NCBI GenBank assembly: GCA_027694045.1
Contig: JAQEWB010000002.1
Span: forward strand, 186,001 to 250,000
Direction of reading: 5' to 3'
DNA length: 64,000 nt
Source: Bacillaceae bacterium OF18-1A
Lineage (GTDB): Bacteria; Bacillota; Bacilli; Bacillales; Bacillaceae_G
The notes beneath the pieces are model-generated. The model was given only the letters and a program-made list of their open reading frames with translations. It was not told the origin of the DNA and ran no database searches. Numbering within the stretch: the stretch's first letter is position 1; the number at the start of each line of letters is the position of its first letter. The position numbers and the translations under genes are program-made. Positions 28,661-40,443 of this stretch are shown here, piece after piece.

Positions 28661-30604
28661 CTACATAACCCTCTTAAACATCTTCTCCAATTCATACGTA
28701 GAATGATGCACAAGAATCGGTCTTCCGTGCGGGCATGTGTACGGGTTTGTTGTTGTACGAAGCTCTTCGAGTAAAGCGAATATTTGATCGTTCGTTAAAT
28801 ATTGATTTGCTTTAATCGATGCTTTACAGCTCATCATAATAGCTGCTTCTTCACGTAACTTTTTAATATCAACTTTTTTTAGTTTAACAACTTGCTCCAT
28901 CATTTCGTCGATAATTTCTGTTTCTTGTCCTTTCGGGAACCACGTTGGGTGCGAACGAACGATGAAGGATTGGTGACCGAATTGTTCCAAGAAGAGACCG
29001 ACTTTTTTCAGCTCTTCTAGTTGCTCTTCGACACGTAAAAATTCGGTAAGGGATAAATCAATACGATATGGTACAAGTAGTTCTTGTACTTCTTGCGCTA
29101 CTCGTCCTACTTTGTCACGGAAGTATTCATAATTGATACGTTCCTGTGCTGCGTGCTGGTCAATCATATATAGGCCTTTATCATTTTGAGCAAAAATATA
29201 TGTGCCATGCATTTGTCCAATTGGATATAGCGGTGGTAAGTCATTACCGTTCATTTCAATCTCTTTGATTTCCCGAACTTCATCTTCCAATTCCTCTAAC
29301 TCAAAATCGTCATCGTTATCGTTCCACGATTTCTCTTCTCGAATCGGTTCTTCCATTATCGGTTTCGTAAATGATTGCCAACTTTCTTCTTCTCTTACTA
29401 GTGACTGTGGTGGTTGCCATTCTTGCTTCGGTGGTTGCCAAAGTTGGACTGGCTTTTTCACAGCCTCTGATTCTTCTTGTTTTTCATCCATTCCAGTCGG
29501 TAAAATAATATCAGGCATGGATGGTTCTTTCGGCTTCGTGTGCTCAAACTGGAACTGTCCTTGCACACTTTCATCTTTTTCTTTTTTCTTTGTTGTTACA
29601 CCTGCATCTGGAATGAGCTGTATTTTTTTGAATGCCGCTTGCAAAGTTTCTTCAATAAGTTTTAATAACTCTTGCTCTTTACTAAAACGAACTTCTAATT
29701 TTGCCGGATGCACGTTTACATCAACTAGCATTGGATCCATTTCAATTGATAAGAAACCGATTGGGTATCGTCCAACTGGTAGTAATGTGTGATATCCTTG
29801 CTGAATGGCTTTCATTAATACGAAATTTCGAACGTAACGGCCATTTACGATCGTTGACATGTAATTACGAGATGCTCTCGTTACTTCTGGTAATGTTACA
29901 TAACCTTTAATTGTGAAATCTAACGATTCTGCTTCAATTGGAATTAGCTTCTTCGCAACTTGAATGCTGTAAATCGCTGCAAGTACTTGTCTTACATCAC
30001 CGTTCCCTGATGTATGAAGTAATTTCTTTTCATTATGAAACAACTTTAACGATACTTCCGGATGCGACATTGCAATACGATACACAATATCTGTAATATT
30101 CCCAAGCTCGGTGTGAATAGTTTTCATATATTTAAGGCGGGCTGGTGTATTAAAGAATAGATTTTGTACTGTAATATCTGTTCCTTTTCGGCTCGCTGTT
30201 TTCTCTTGTTTTATAATGTCTCCACCTTTAATAATAAGGTGTGTACCAGGTGCATCACCTGTACTAGTGATTAATTCTAATTCACTAACTGAGGCGATAC
30301 TTGGTAATGCCTCACCTCGGAAACCAAGAGTTCTAATACGAAATAAATCATTCTCATCTTTAATTTTACTCGTCGCATGACGTTCAAACGCAACGACACA
30401 ATCTTCTTCTGCAATGCCATCTCCATTATCAATGATGCGAATTTTCGATAATCCCGCTTCTTCTAAGTGGATTTCAATAGATGTACTATTCGCATCGATA
30501 GAATTTTCCACAAGTTCTTTTACGACTGAGGCAGGGCGTTCCACTACTTCCCCTGCCGCAATTAAGTTGGAGAGCTGGTCATCGAGTTTGCGAATTTTCC
30601 CCAT
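28661..30604 (-). CDS. mutL: DNA mismatch repair protein MutL
   Basis: 647 aa. The N-terminal GHKL ATPase shows [15 protein letters not shown] and [11 protein letters not shown] low-complexity linker (about residues 335-450) follows, and the C-terminal endonuclease/dimerisation domain has [12 protein letters not shown] and CPHGRP, the metal-binding motifs of MutH-less bacteria. It nicks the unmethylated or nascent strand after MutS recognition. It follows mutS with an eight-base gap and is co-transcribed with it. Confidence 0.97.
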   Translation of the reverse strand: MGKIRKLDDQLSNLIAAGEVVERPASVVKELVENSIDANSTSIEIHLEEAGLSKIRIIDNGDGIAEEDCVVAFERHATSKIKDENDLFRIRTLGFRGEALPSIASVSELELITSTGDAPGTHLIIKGGDIIKQEKTASRKGTDITVQNLFFNTPARLKYMKTIHTELGNITDIVYRIAMSHPEVSLKLFHNEKKLLHTSGNGDVRQVLAAIYSIQVAKKLIPIEAESLDFTIKGYVTLPEVTRASRNYMSTIVNGRYVRNFVLMKAIQQGYHTLLPVGRYPIGFLSIEMDPMLVDVNVHPAKLEVRFSKEQELLKLIEETLQAAFKKIQLIPDAGVTTKKKEKDESVQGQFQFEHTKPKEPSMPDIILPTGMDEKQEESEAVKKPVQLWQPPKQEWQPPQSLVREEESWQSFTKPIMEEPIREEKSWNDNDDDFELEELEDEVREIKEIEMNGNDLPPLYPIGQMHGTYIFAQNDKGLYMIDQHAAQERINYEYFRDKVGRVAQEVQELLVPYRIDLSLTEFLRVEEQLEELKKVGLFLEQFGHQSFIVRSHPTWFPKGQETEIIDEMMEQVVKLKKVDIKKLREEAAIMMSCKASIKANQYLTNDQIFALLEELRTTTNPYTCPHGRPILVHHSTYELEKMFKRVM

Positions 30605-30612
30605 CTACTTAC

Positions 30613-33285
30613 TCATCCTTTCTTTAACTTTTTTTGCAAGCGATACAGTTCGTTCATCGCTTCTAAAGGTGTCATATCAAGTAAATCTATTTTTTTAATT
30701 TGCGCAAGTACTGCCGTTTCTTTTTGGTCAATCACTGGCTTGTCTTGTTTTTTCGAAGACTTTTCTGCACCAAAGAAAGAGAGTTGTGATTCTTCTTCCG
30801 TCTCTACTTTCACTTCTTCTACTTCCACAGGTTCTTCTTTTACAACTACAGGCTCTGGCATTACTTCTTGCACTTTCACTTCTGCACGCTTTGGAATAAT
30901 AATTTCTTCCTGTCCCTCTAGCTGCGCTAACACTTCTTTCGCACGAGCGATTAAGCTATCCGGAAGTTCAGCAAGTTGCGCAACATGAATTCCGTAACTT
31001 TTATCTGCTGCTCCATCTTGAATTTTATGAAGGAAGACTACTTTTCCATTCTCTTCAATTGCTGAAACGTGTACATTCTTCAGCTGATTTAAGCTTTCTT
31101 CTAACACCGTTAACTCATGATAGTGTGTGGAGAATAACGTTTTTGCACCAATTTGATCATGGATATGCTCAATGATTGCTTGAGCAAGTGCCATACCATC
31201 ATACGTAGATGTACCGCGTCCAATTTCATCGAATAAAATTAAACTTCTTTCTGATGCATTTGCAATTGCGTTCTTCGCTTCTAGCATTTCCACCATAAAT
31301 GTACTTTGACCTGAAATTAAATCATCCGCTGCACCAATTCTTGTAAAGATTTGGTCGAATACAGGTAATACCGCTTCTGTTGCAGGTACGAAACAACCGA
31401 TTTGCGACATAACCGTTACAAGTGCTAACTGTCTCATATACGTACTTTTACCAGACATGTTCGGTCCTGTAATTAAAAAGACATCCATATTCTCTGGCAT
31501 AATACAATCGTTTGGTACATACAATTTCCCGTTCAATACTTTTTCAACGACAGGATGGCGGCCATCTTTAATAAAGATTTCACGCTTCGTTGTTAGAACA
31601 GGTTTTACAAACTGTTCTTCTTCACTCACTGTCGCAAAGCTTTGCAATACATCTAGTTCACTAATTACTCTCGCTAAATGTTGTAATTTCGGAATGAATA
31701 CTTTTACTTCTTCACGAAGCGCTGTAAATAAATCGTATTCTAGTTGTACAATTTTCTCTTCCGCTTCAAGAATTAACGTTTCTTTTTCTTTTAGTTCATC
31801 TGTAATGAAACGTTCTGCATTTGCAAGTGTTTGTTTACGCTCGTAGCGCCCTTCTGGAAGTGATGCAAGGTTCGCTTTCGTGACTTCAATGTAATAACCG
31901 AAAATGCGATTGTAACCAATCTTTAACGATTTAATTCCTGTAATATCACGCTCTCGTTTTTCAAGCTCAGCAATCCACGTTTTTCCGTTTTTACTTACAT
32001 ATCGATATTGATCAAGCTTCTCATTATAACCGTCTTTAATAATATCTCCATCTTTAATTGAAAGCGGTGGGTTTTCTTGAATACTTCTTCCTAATAGCTC
32101 TGTTAAACTTTCACATGGATCTGCGCCTTGAATTAACCTTGCTGCGTAGGCATTATCTAAAAGACTAATCGCTTCTAAAATAGCTGGTACTTGAAGTAAT
32201 GAACGTCTTAATTGTAATAAGTCGCGCGCATTTACATTACCAAATGCAACTTTCCCTGCTAAGCGTTCTAAATCATATACTTCTTTTAATTTTTCTTTTA
32301 AATCTTCACGTAAGAAGTAATCATTTACAAACGTTTCAACCATTTCTAAACGCTCTTCAATTCTTTCTTTCTGAATAAGCGGACGTTCCATCCACTGTTT
32401 TAGCATACGACCGCCCATAGCTGTTTTCGTTTTATCTAGTAACCATAATAATGAGCCTGTCTTTTCCTTCGTACGAAGCGTCTCAGTTAATTCTAAATTA
32501 CGCTTTGAATGTACATCAATTTTCATAAATTGATTCGTGTAATAAATTTCTACTGGCTGTAAATGATCTAATGAACGTTTTTGCGTTCTTATCACATAGT
32601 TAAATAAGCGTCCAATCGCTTTAATTAACTTTGCTTGTGAAACATTTTTCACAAGATGTTCTAAGCCTTCAGGAATCGTTGTTGCATCTTCATACGAAAT
32701 CGTCATTTTTAATGTTTCAGTTAACTTACTTAGTTCATCCTTAGAAAATGTAGAATCTACAACAATTTCTTTTGAACCTGTTGCATACACTTCTAATAAA
32801 ATATCCTCTACTGAACCTGTTAATAACGTAACTGTATTTTGTCCAGTCGTTAAGTCATTACAAGCTAACGCATACGATCCATCTTCAAAATGCGTTAATG
32901 CTGCTAAGAAGTTATTTTCTTTCTCATCAATTGTACGCCCTTCCATCATCGTTCCTGGCGTAATTAATTGTACTACTTCACGGCGTACTACACCTTTAGC
33001 TGTTTTTGGATCTTCCACTTGTTCACAAACTGCTACTTTATATCCTTTTTCAACAAGTTGTTCAATATAGTTTTTCGCCGCATGATACGGTACACCACAC
33101 ATCGGTATACGTTCACTACTACCACCATCTCGGCTCGTTAATGTAATTTCAAGTTCATGAGCTGCCTTAACCGCATCCTCAAAAAACATTTCATAAAAAT
33201 CACCTAAGCGAAAAAATAAAAAGGCATCTTGATAGTCTGCCTTGACCTTTAAATATTGCTGTATCATAGGGGTATATTGACTCAT
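30613..33285 (-). CDS. mutS: DNA mismatch repair protein MutS
   Basis: 890 aa. The N-terminal mismatch-binding domain carries the Phe-X-Glu motif in [11 protein letters not shown]. The ATPase domain has Walker [10 protein letters not shown] (about residues 607-615) and the Walker [13 protein letters not shown]. The C-terminal tail has an acidic Glu/Val-rich linker and a closing motif (about residues 840-890) of the type used for tetramerisation and clamp contact. It recognises mismatches and recruits MutL. The SD is GGAGGAAAAGT. It heads the mutSL operon. Confidence 0.97.
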   Translation of the reverse strand: MSQYTPMIQQYLKVKADYQDAFLFFRLGDFYEMFFEDAVKAAHELEITLTSRDGGSSERIPMCGVPYHAAKNYIEQLVEKGYKVAVCEQVEDPKTAKGVVRREVVQLITPGTMMEGRTIDEKENNFLAALTHFEDGSYALACNDLTTGQNTVTLLTGSVEDILLEVYATGSKEIVVDSTFSKDELSKLTETLKMTISYEDATTIPEGLEHLVKNVSQAKLIKAIGRLFNYVIRTQKRSLDHLQPVEIYYTNQFMKIDVHSKRNLELTETLRTKEKTGSLLWLLDKTKTAMGGRMLKQWMERPLIQKERIEERLEMVETFVNDYFLREDLKEKLKEVYDLERLAGKVAFGNVNARDLLQLRRSLLQVPAILEAISLLDNAYAARLIQGADPCESLTELLGRSIQENPPLSIKDGDIIKDGYNEKLDQYRYVSKNGKTWIAELEKRERDITGIKSLKIGYNRIFGYYIEVTKANLASLPEGRYERKQTLANAERFITDELKEKETLILEAEEKIVQLEYDLFTALREEVKVFIPKLQHLARVISELDVLQSFATVSEEEQFVKPVLTTKREIFIKDGRHPVVEKVLNGKLYVPNDCIMPENMDVFLITGPNMSGKSTYMRQLALVTVMSQIGCFVPATEAVLPVFDQIFTRIGAADDLISGQSTFMVEMLEAKNAIANASERSLILFDEIGRGTSTYDGMALAQAIIEHIHDQIGAKTLFSTHYHELTVLEESLNQLKNVHVSAIEENGKVVFLHKIQDGAADKSYGIHVAQLAELPDSLIARAKEVLAQLEGQEEIIIPKRAEVKVQEVMPEPVVVKEEPVEVEEVKVETEEESQLSFFGAEKSSKKQDKPVIDQKETAVLAQIKKIDLLDMTPLEAMNELYRLQKKLKKG

Positions 33286-33431
33286 ACTTTTCCTCCATAA
33301 TTCTTACGTAATGATCTATGTTCATCTATGTCACATTTCACGGACACCATTTCTCCTATTTCAGGAGTCTTTCCTCATTATAGCACATTTCATAAGGAAC
33401 CATGTTCATTCAAGCACTACTTATGTAAAGT

Positions 33432-33462
33432 AAAAAGCTAGGAAGAACTTCTCCCTAGCTTT
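33432..33462 (-). terminator. Terminator of cotE
   Basis: AAAGCTAGG and CCTAGCTTT with a TTTTT tail, three bases after the cotE stop. Confidence 0.85.
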
Positions 33463-33465
33463 CTA

Positions 33466-34008
33466 TTACTCTTCTTCTGCATCGACAATAAAGTTTGGAT
33501 CTAATTCTTCAAACTCATCATCATCGATTTGGAAATCATCATCTGATTCTACGCAACCATCAGGATTTACACTTACACAAATTTTCGTTTCCCCAACTAC
33601 TTCTGTTACAAACTCACGTTCTACCGTCACAACAATTTTATTACCGTTTGGTGATACAAGGGCTTCTAAACAATTTGGTGGCTGAATAACACGAGCAATG
33701 ATTTCTAAATCGTCACCAGAGAAGTTTTTATCACGATAACCAATGCTTACTTCGTCAGTATAATTAACACGTTCTGTTACAACTTCCGTCTTTGTATTTC
33801 CATCAAATGAATACCAAGTGTTCACATCGTAGTAACCTTCGATTTCCACATGCTTTCCACTTTTTCTTGCCTCGTAAGAATGGTTAATTACCCAGCACCC
33901 TAAAATACTTGTTGGCTCATTATTCGATTCACATGTATGCGTTGACTTTGTATACTTACGTCCTTTTCCAACTACTGCTTTTGTAATAATCTCTCTAAAT
34001 TCGGACAT
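33466..34008 (-). CDS. cotE: Outer spore coat morphogenetic protein CotE
   Basis: 180 aa, matching CotE over its full length, with the N-terminal [19 protein letters not shown] and the strongly acidic C-terminal tail ([15 protein letters not shown] and on). In Bacillus it is made in the mother cell under sporulation sigma factors and recruits outer coat proteins; in the B. cereus group it also anchors the exosporium. The SD GAGGAGGGTTACGA is strong. It is monocistronic between mutS and ymcA, as in other bacilli. Confidence 0.95.
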   Translation of the reverse strand: MSEFREIITKAVVGKGRKYTKSTHTCESNNEPTSILGCWVINHSYEARKSGKHVEIEGYYDVNTWYSFDGNTKTEVVTERVNYTDEVSIGYRDKNFSGDDLEIIARVIQPPNCLEALVSPNGNKIVVTVEREFVTEVVGETKICVSVNPDGCVESDDDFQIDDDEFEELDPNFIVDAEEE

Positions 34009-34103
34009 TCGTAACCCTCCTCAATCACTATTCACTTAATCATATGCGTGACAATAGCGGAATGTGTCATTCTTTTTTTTGAGAAGAACTTACGTTTACT
34101 TTA

Positions 34104-34135
34104 CTAAAAAAGAGATGTCAATATGACATCTCTTT
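34104..34135 (-). terminator. Terminator of ymcA
   Basis: AAAGAGATGTCA and TGACATCTCTTT; the stem overlaps the first base pairs of the ymcA stop codon. Confidence 0.85.
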
Positions 34136-34565
34136 AACAACCACAATTTCCTTTTTTACTTTCTACTGCCGCGCCAGTCTCACCCTTTAATACATCGCCA
34201 CCAGTTGAAATTAATATTTCATCTGTTACATTATTAGAAATTGTACTAGCAACTAACTGTAATAAATCATTCACATACGTTTGTGAAGATTTAAATTCCT
34301 GTACAACCGGAATATTATCTATCTTATCTTGAAGTGCATCAATTTCAGCTTCTACTTTTTTCAAAGCTTCCCATTTCCCATAATGTTGCAAGTTTACTGC
34401 TTGTTTTTGAAGTGCTTTAATTTCATCAATTGCACGCTTTACATTTTCATTTTTATGAATTTGTGCCTCTGCTCGCTTGAAGAAATCAACTTCTTCTGTT
34501 TCAGAAATCATTTTTGCTAATTCTTTCGCTTGCTCAACAATTTCATCTTTCGTATATACTTTCAT
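34134..34565 (-). CDS. ymcA: YmcA (RicA), subunit of the RicAFT complex
   Basis: 143 aa of the YlbF/YmcA helical family, ending in GNCGC, whose cysteines help hold iron-sulfur clusters in the RicA-RicF-RicT complex. In B. subtilis the complex assists RNase Y in mRNA maturation and is needed for competence, sporulation and biofilm formation. It starts three bases after miaB ends and is probably in the same transcript. RNase Y itself is encoded about 7 kb away in this window. Confidence 0.92.
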   Translation of the reverse strand: MKVYTKDEIVEQAKELAKMISETEEVDFFKRAEAQIHKNENVKRAIDEIKALQKQAVNLQHYGKWEALKKVEAEIDALQDKIDNIPVVQEFKSSQTYVNDLLQLVASTISNNVTDEILISTGGDVLKGETGAAVESKKGNCGC

Positions 34566-34568
34566 CTA

Positions 34569-36098
34569 TTATTTCACCTCAATCGGCTCTTCAACCAATT
34601 CCCCGTTTAGAGACCAAGTTTTTGCTTCCGTTACTTTTACTTTCACAAGCTGACCAATTAAAGACTTTGGAGCAACAAAGTTTACAAGTTTATTCGTACG
34701 AGTATAACCTGCAAGTACTTCCGCGTTATTTTTACTTTCCCCATCAACTAAGACTTCTACAATTTGACCTTTATAAAGGTTGTTTTTTTCAATTGCCAAT
34801 TTATTTACTAACGTATTTAAACGTTGAAGACGTTCTTTCTTCACTTCCATCGGTACATTATCTTGCATTTTTGCAGCTGGTGTACCTTCGCGAGGCGAAT
34901 AAATAAACGTAAATGCAGTATCAAATCCTACTTCATGATATAACGACATCGTTTCTTCAAATTGCTCATCCGTTTCATTTGGGAAACCAACAATAATATC
35001 TGTTGTTAATACTGCGTTTGGAATTGTTTCTTTAATTTTTCGTACTAGCTCTAAATAATGCTCACGTGAATATTTACGTGCCATAATTTTTAGCATATCT
35101 GTACTTCCAGATTGGACTGGCAAATGAATATGTTCTACTAAGTTTCCACCTTTTCCAAGCACTTCAATTAAATGATCATCGAAGTCACGTGGATGACTCG
35201 TTGTAAAACGAATACGAGCAATATCAACTTTACGGAGTTCATCCATTAAATCACCAAGGCCGTATTCTAAACCTTCAAAGTCTTTACCATATGCATTTAC
35301 GTTCTGTCCAAGTAGCGTAATTTCTTTATAACCATTGGCAGCTAAATGACGAATCTCCTGAATAATATCTTCTGGACGTCTGCTTCGCTCTTTCCCGCGT
35401 GTATACGGTACAATACAATATGTACAGAACTTATCACAGCCATACATAATATTTACCCAAGCTTTAATATCGCCACGACGTACTTTCGGAAGGTTTTCAA
35501 TTACGTCCCCTTCTTTTGACCAAACCTCAACTACCGTCTCCTTCGAGAACATTGCATCTTTTAGAATGTACGGTAATCTATGAATATTATGTGTACCAAA
35601 TACCATATCTACATGCTGATTTTTTTGCATAATTTTATTTACAACAGATTCCTCTTGAGACATACAGCCACATACACCAATTAAAAGGTCTGGATTTCTA
35701 CGTTTTAATGATTTTAAATGCCCAAGTTCACCAAACACTTTATTTTCAGCATTTTCACGAATTGCACAAGTATTTAATAAAATCACATCTGCATCTTCAG
35801 TTGAAAATGTTGGCTCATATCCAAGTGCAGTGAAAATACCTGCCATCACTTCTGTATCATGCTCGTTCATTTGACAACCGTATGTACGAATATAAAACTT
35901 TCTTCCTGTACCAAAATCACGAAATTCTTCAGGTAAGCCAAAATCCCGTTCAATTTTAACTTCTTCTTTCCCTCGTTTTTTCGCATCTTTTAAGGAAGGT
36001 GGTTGATATACACTTTCAAAATATTTACTGTAGTCTTTCTCTTCTTTTTTCGTAGAGGCATTTGCTTGTTGACTTGCTAATCGTTGTTGCTCGTTCAT
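34569..36098 (-). CDS. miaB: tRNA-2-methylthio-N6-dimethylallyladenosine synthase MiaB
   Basis: About 509 aa. The UPF0004 domain has [11 protein letters not shown] and [11 protein letters not shown] cysteines for the second iron-sulfur cluster. The radical SAM domain has [15 protein letters not shown], and a C-terminal TRAM domain binds tRNA. It adds a methylthio group to i6A37 of tRNAs. ATG at 36098 after AAAGGAGATTACCG is preferred to an upstream in-frame start at 36131 that would add 11 residues. The N-terminal extension of about 70 residues before the first domain is normal for Bacillus. Confidence 0.95.
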   Translation of the reverse strand: MNEQQRLASQQANASTKKEEKDYSKYFESVYQPPSLKDAKKRGKEEVKIERDFGLPEEFRDFGTGRKFYIRTYGCQMNEHDTEVMAGIFTALGYEPTFSTEDADVILLNTCAIRENAENKVFGELGHLKSLKRRNPDLLIGVCGCMSQEESVVNKIMQKNQHVDMVFGTHNIHRLPYILKDAMFSKETVVEVWSKEGDVIENLPKVRRGDIKAWVNIMYGCDKFCTYCIVPYTRGKERSRRPEDIIQEIRHLAANGYKEITLLGQNVNAYGKDFEGLEYGLGDLMDELRKVDIARIRFTTSHPRDFDDHLIEVLGKGGNLVEHIHLPVQSGSTDMLKIMARKYSREHYLELVRKIKETIPNAVLTTDIIVGFPNETDEQFEETMSLYHEVGFDTAFTFIYSPREGTPAAKMQDNVPMEVKKERLQRLNTLVNKLAIEKNNLYKGQIVEVLVDGESKNNAEVLAGYTRTNKLVNFVAPKSLIGQLVKVKVTEAKTWSLNGELVEEPIEVK

Positions 36099-36268
36099 CG
36101 GTAATCTCCTTTCAACCTTAACTATACACATTCTATAGTCTATTTTATTGCGCTTAGACCCATCTCAAAAATGTTTAGATAGCTTGAGAGATAACTTGTC
36201 CTTTGAAACTTGAGTAATCAATCTAATCATCTATAAGAATGAAGTCTTCCCCACACAAATAGACATTC

Positions 36269-36377
36269 CCTTTTATCCCGCTATTTGCGAGCAGTAGACT
36301 CCCACCTAAAAACTCGGCAAATACGAGGAATTCAAGTGAGGAATGAACCTCCTACTGATTAAAAGTTTTACTTTATC
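36269..36377 (-). repeat. bcr-like interspersed repeat, copy B
   Basis: Inverted relative to copy A. On the minus strand it begins near AAAGTAAAACTTTTAATCAGT and ends with GCAAATAGCGGGATAAAA, with a shared GGGAGTCTACTG-type block before the end. The middle carries a CTCACTTGAATTCCTCG segment. Confidence 0.6.
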
Positions 36378-36590
36378 ATTTCATCTTGTCCTACCCAAAA
36401 GCATATAGCTTTATCCTTATACACATTAACATAGTATGAAGTGTTTAGCCAATTTTTACAATAAAGATGCGCTATCTTATCTTACATTTCATAAGCAATG
36501 AACTTGCTATTTTCATACAACGATTTACATATTATTTTACCATTCTGAATTTTCTAAGTAAATAAGACTGCCGTATATTTTTTAACGAGT

Positions 36591-36618
36591 AAAAAAGGTT
36601 GCCATTTGGCAACCTTTT
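36591..36618 (-). terminator. Terminator of korAB
   Basis: AAAAGGTTGCCA and TGGCAACCTTTT with a TTTTTT tail, a few bases after the korB stop. Confidence 0.9.
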
Positions 36619-36624
36619 CTTACA

Positions 36625-37491
36625 TTACATGAATTCAGCAACAAGCTCATCAAACATTTTCTGATCCATATTTAAATCAGATTGCACTAAAGGCTCTTCA
36701 CTATAGCCTTTTACAAGTTCTTGGTATGATGGTTGCTTAGTATTTTGATAAATTAAACCTGTTACTAATCCGTTATTTTCCATTAACGTTTGCATAGCCA
36801 TCATGCGATTAGATGGATCATATCCCTCTACTGTACTTAGTTTCGTTAAGTTCTCTTTGAACCAATCGTACGTATTTACTTTATTGTAAGTAACACACGG
36901 ACTAAATACATTAATTAATGAAAATCCTTTATGGTTAATACCAGCTTCAATAATTTGTGTTAGTTCTTTTAAATCACTTGAAAAGCTTTGCGCCACAAAC
37001 GTTGCACCAGCTGTTAAAGCCATTTCCATAACATTTAGTGATGGCTCAATTGAACCTTGTGGTGTACTTTTCGTTTTAAAACCAGCTTCACTACGTGGTG
37101 AAGTTTGCCCTTTTGTTAATCCGTAAATTTGGTTATCCATTACGATATACGTAATATCAATGTTACGGCGAATAGAATGAATAGTATGTCCCATACCGAT
37201 CGCAAATCCATCACCGTCACCACCTGATGCGATAACTGTTAAATCACGATTTGCCATTTTCACACCTTGTGCAATTGGAAGGGCACGACCATGGATACTA
37301 TGCACACCGTATGAATTAATATAACCTGAAATACGACCTGAACAGCCGATACCAGAAATAACAGCAAGTTCATCTGGGTTTAAACCAACGTTAGCTGCCG
37401 CACGTTGAATCGCAGCTTGCACTGAGAAGTCTCCGCAACCTGGGCACCAGTTTGGTTTTACACTGTTACGAAAGTCCTTAAATGTTGCCAT
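36625..37491 (-). CDS. korB: 2-oxoacid:ferredoxin oxidoreductase, beta subunit
   Basis: 288 aa. The thiamine-diphosphate site is visible in GDGDGFAIGMGH with the downstream MDNQIYGLTKGQ, and NWCPGCGDF plus GIGCSGR supply the cluster cysteines. With KorA it oxidatively decarboxylates a 2-oxoacid (2-oxoglutarate or pyruvate) to the acyl-CoA, reducing ferredoxin. Its start overlaps the korA end by 14 bases. The exact 2-oxoacid is not certain from sequence. Confidence 0.93.
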   Translation of the reverse strand: MATFKDFRNSVKPNWCPGCGDFSVQAAIQRAAANVGLNPDELAVISGIGCSGRISGYINSYGVHSIHGRALPIAQGVKMANRDLTVIASGGDGDGFAIGMGHTIHSIRRNIDITYIVMDNQIYGLTKGQTSPRSEAGFKTKSTPQGSIEPSLNVMEMALTAGATFVAQSFSSDLKELTQIIEAGINHKGFSLINVFSPCVTYNKVNTYDWFKENLTKLSTVEGYDPSNRMMAMQTLMENNGLVTGLIYQNTKQPSYQELVKGYSEEPLVQSDLNMDQKMFDELVAEFM

Positions 37492-39235
37492 TTAATACAA
37501 CCCCTTTTTTGCATTCGTTGTAAATCTCTTTTGGCAAGAATGGATTTCCATCATATTTTAAAAGACTAGAAATTTTCTCACCATTTCCAAGATTCATTTT
37601 CATAATGTTAGCAAGCTGACCTGTTGCATTGTTTTCTACAACTACAACACGTTTCGCATTTTTCACAAGTGGATCGATTTCAGCTGTTGGGAACGGATGA
37701 ATTAAGCGTACATGAGCATGATTTACTTTCATACCCTCTTGTTCTAAACGCTCCATCGCCTCTTCGATCGCACCACGAGTTGAGTTAAATCCAACTAGCA
37801 ATACGTCTGCTTCTTCATGCTTAACATTTTTATAAACAGGGGTATTAAACTTCAAGTTCTCCATTTTACGGAAACGTTTGTCCATTTGATCCTTACGGTT
37901 TATTGCTGATTCAGATGGTTTACCTGTTTCATCATGTTCTACACCTGTAACATGGTGAACACCATTTTTCATACCAGGTAAAACACGTGGTGAAACGCCA
38001 TCTTCTGTCACTTCATAACGTTTGAAGTATGCTTTATTTTCACGTTCTGGTAGTTCAACTTCTAAGTCCAACTTACCACGACGAATTTCCACTTTATCTA
38101 ACTTAAGCGGTTCTACAGTTTGTTTACCTAGAGACAGCTGTAGGTCTGTTAAGAAAATAACAGGTACTTGATATTCTTCAGATAAGTTAAATGCTTCTAC
38201 AATGTCATAGAAAGCTTCTTCAACTGTACTTGGTGCCATTACGATTTTTGGAATTTCACCGTGCGTACCGTAAATCATCGCCATTAAATCAGACTGCTCT
38301 TGTTTCGTCGGTAACCCTGTACTTGGACCACCACGTTGTGTATCAACAATTACTAATGGTGTTTCTGTAATACCTGCTAAACCGATTGCTTCCATCATTA
38401 AAGAAAGACCAGGACCAGCAGACGCTGTTAATGTACGAACACCAGCATAGTTTGCACCGATTGCCATTGTACAAGCTGCAATTTCATCCTCAGTTTGGAT
38501 TACTGTTCCGCCGACTTTCGGTAATTTTTTAATTAAGTATTCCATAATTTCAGATGCAGGTGTGATTGGATATGCAGACATGAAGCGAGCACCACCAGCT
38601 ACCGCACCAAATGCGATTGCATCGTTTCCAATCATAAACATGCGTTTCTTACCATCAGCTTTTTCAAGCTGCATCATGTTTACTTTCTCACCTAACAATT
38701 CTTTCATATATTGAGAACCACGTTTAATTGCTTCCATGTTCTTTTGAACGACTTGTTCTCCTTTACGGCCGAAGATTTCTTCAACTACTTCTAAATAAGC
38801 TGTTTCGTCTAATCCTAAGACCGCACTTGATGCCCCAACAGCAACCATGTTTTTCATTAATGATGTGCCTAATTCTGAAGCGATATCTGTAAACGGTATT
38901 ACATATAGATTTACATCTGCATTGTCAGGTATAGTTGGATTAAATTTCGCATCCGCAACTACAATTCCACCTGGACGTAGTTCGTGGAAGTTAAAATCAA
39001 TTGTTTCTTGATCAAAAGCAATTAAAATATCTAAATCATCTGAGATCGAGCGTACTTCTGTAGTACTTACACGAATTTTATTATTTGTATGGCCGCCTTT
39101 TATACGTGATGAGAAGTGGCGGTAACCGTATAGGTAATATCCTAATCGGTTTAATGCTATACAGAAGATTTCCCCTGTACTTTCAATTCCTTCACCTTGT
39201 TGGCCTCCAACTTTCCATGAAAGTTGACTAATCAT
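37478..39235 (-). CDS. korA: 2-oxoacid:ferredoxin oxidoreductase, alpha subunit (gamma-alpha fusion)
   Basis: 585 aa. The first ~190 residues are the gamma domain (VGGQQGEGIESTG), and the rest is the pyrimidine-binding alpha domain with SAYPITPASEIMEYL and a C-terminal transketolase-like domain. The fused order is the usual one in bacilli. It forms the catalytic complex with KorB. The ATG has the SD TGTAGGAGATG close by. A TACAAT hexamer about 30 bases upstream may belong to its promoter. Confidence 0.93.
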   Translation of the reverse strand: MISQLSWKVGGQQGEGIESTGEIFCIALNRLGYYLYGYRHFSSRIKGGHTNNKIRVSTTEVRSISDDLDILIAFDQETIDFNFHELRPGGIVVADAKFNPTIPDNADVNLYVIPFTDIASELGTSLMKNMVAVGASSAVLGLDETAYLEVVEEIFGRKGEQVVQKNMEAIKRGSQYMKELLGEKVNMMQLEKADGKKRMFMIGNDAIAFGAVAGGARFMSAYPITPASEIMEYLIKKLPKVGGTVIQTEDEIAACTMAIGANYAGVRTLTASAGPGLSLMMEAIGLAGITETPLVIVDTQRGGPSTGLPTKQEQSDLMAMIYGTHGEIPKIVMAPSTVEEAFYDIVEAFNLSEEYQVPVIFLTDLQLSLGKQTVEPLKLDKVEIRRGKLDLEVELPERENKAYFKRYEVTEDGVSPRVLPGMKNGVHHVTGVEHDETGKPSESAINRKDQMDKRFRKMENLKFNTPVYKNVKHEEADVLLVGFNSTRGAIEEAMERLEQEGMKVNHAHVRLIHPFPTAEIDPLVKNAKRVVVVENNATGQLANIMKMNLGNGEKISSLLKYDGNPFLPKEIYNECKKGVVLNGNI

Positions 39236-39460
39236 CTCCTACACCCCTTTTGGCTGCATTCATTGTAGTGTATTTTTTTACAGTATTAGTTTAGCATTTT
39301 TTATGCAAATAAACTACAACGGACGCAAATTATGCCTCTTCTGATTTCCCTGAATCTTAAGTATAATGCTATTTTGTTTTTCATTCTAGTATTAGGTCTT
39401 AAAAAAAGCAATAAAATCAAATGAATTTATTTTAATTTTTATGAATTTTTACACTAAAAA

Positions 39461-40384
39461 TCAAAAACTCATATGTTCGACAAAATTATCATATAAAAAG
39501 TTTTTTACAGTAGATGCATTATAGTGTTTATAAAGTTCATTAACAACATTCTCATAATCCCTATACGCCGCTACATTTATAACAGTTTCCAGAATCCCAT
39601 CAAAATCCGAACCAAATCCTATATTCTTTTCTCCACCTAGCGAACAAATATGTTCAATATGTTTTACTATATCTGCTATATTTGCTTGTTTTTCACTTGT
39701 TAAAAACTGAGGTACAAACGTAACACCGATCATGCCATTTTGCTTTATAAGAGCCTGAATTTGTTCATCATTTAAATTACGTGGATGCCCACAAAGTTCA
39801 TAACAATTTGAGTGCGATGCAATAGGATGATTCGCGACTTCTATAACATCCCAAAAGCTTCTCTCATTTAAATGGGATAAATCGGTCCATAGCTGTAAAG
39901 CATTAAGTTCTTGTATAACTTGTCTACCAAAAGTAGTCAAACCTGCTCCACGCGTCTCTAGCGCCCCATCAGCTAACAAATTGGCATAGTTCCATGTTAA
40001 TCCAAAAGAACGTACACCTAGTCGATAAAATAAACGTAATTTCATCGCTTCTTTCCCAATTGCTTCGCATCCTTCTAATGTTAAAAGAGCCCCAATCTCG
40101 TCCTCTTTTAACATACTTATATCATCTTTCGTTTGGATAAACTTCACACCCGGTAGCGATAAAATTTCATTATAAAAAATATCTATCATCTGTAATGCCG
40201 CTTCAAATCTTTTTTCATATGCCACTGTTTCTGGCACATATACAGCAAAACATTGTATACTTCCTTTTCGTCTCATTAATTGTTCAAATGTAATATGTAA
40301 TTGTGAGTCGTTTTTAAAATCCTTTTTTCCCTGTGCACTCCACAACTGAAAGAGTACATCACAATGAGCATCAAAAATTTTCAT
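39461..40384 (-). CDS. Membrane dipeptidase (peptidase M19) family protein
   Basis: 307 aa. It shows IFDAHCDVLF (His-X-Asp metal pair at the very N-terminus), LTLEGCEAIG (bridging Glu), HSNCYEL, and GSDFDGI for the last ligands, which is the renal dipeptidase pattern. It hydrolyses dipeptides, often with a D-residue; some bacillary members are found near sporulation genes, as here next to spoVS. No signal peptide is visible when the start is placed at ATG 40384, which has GGAGG at the right distance; the ATG six bases upstream is too close to that site. Confidence 0.85.
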   Translation of the reverse strand: MKIFDAHCDVLFQLWSAQGKKDFKNDSQLHITFEQLMRRKGSIQCFAVYVPETVAYEKRFEAALQMIDIFYNEILSLPGVKFIQTKDDISMLKEDEIGALLTLEGCEAIGKEAMKLRLFYRLGVRSFGLTWNYANLLADGALETRGAGLTTFGRQVIQELNALQLWTDLSHLNERSFWDVIEVANHPIASHSNCYELCGHPRNLNDEQIQALIKQNGMIGVTFVPQFLTSEKQANIADIVKHIEHICSLGGEKNIGFGSDFDGILETVINVAAYRDYENVVNELYKHYNASTVKNFLYDNFVEHMSF

Positions 40385-40402
40385 TTTCATTCCTCCACTA
40401 TA

Positions 40403-40439
40403 AAAACAACCTGTTTGCATACATGCAAACAGGTTGTTT
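40403..40439 (-). terminator. Terminator of spoVS
   Basis: AAACAACCTGTTTGCAT and ATGCAAACAGGTTGTTT make a 17-pair perfect stem that separates spoVS from the dipeptidase. Confidence 0.8.
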
Positions 40440-40443
40440 AAAC

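Larger units (their letters stand above)
36099..36624. other. Intergenic region miaB-korB
   Basis: About 525 bases that contain the miaB promoter region, the bcr-like repeat copy B and the korB terminator. No coding frame with a ribosome site was found. Confidence 0.6.

Noticed and set aside
29202..29792. 196-codon plus-strand ORF inside mutL
   Set aside because: It is antisense to the MutL linker, Ser-rich from reversed Glu/Asp codons, with no ribosome site.
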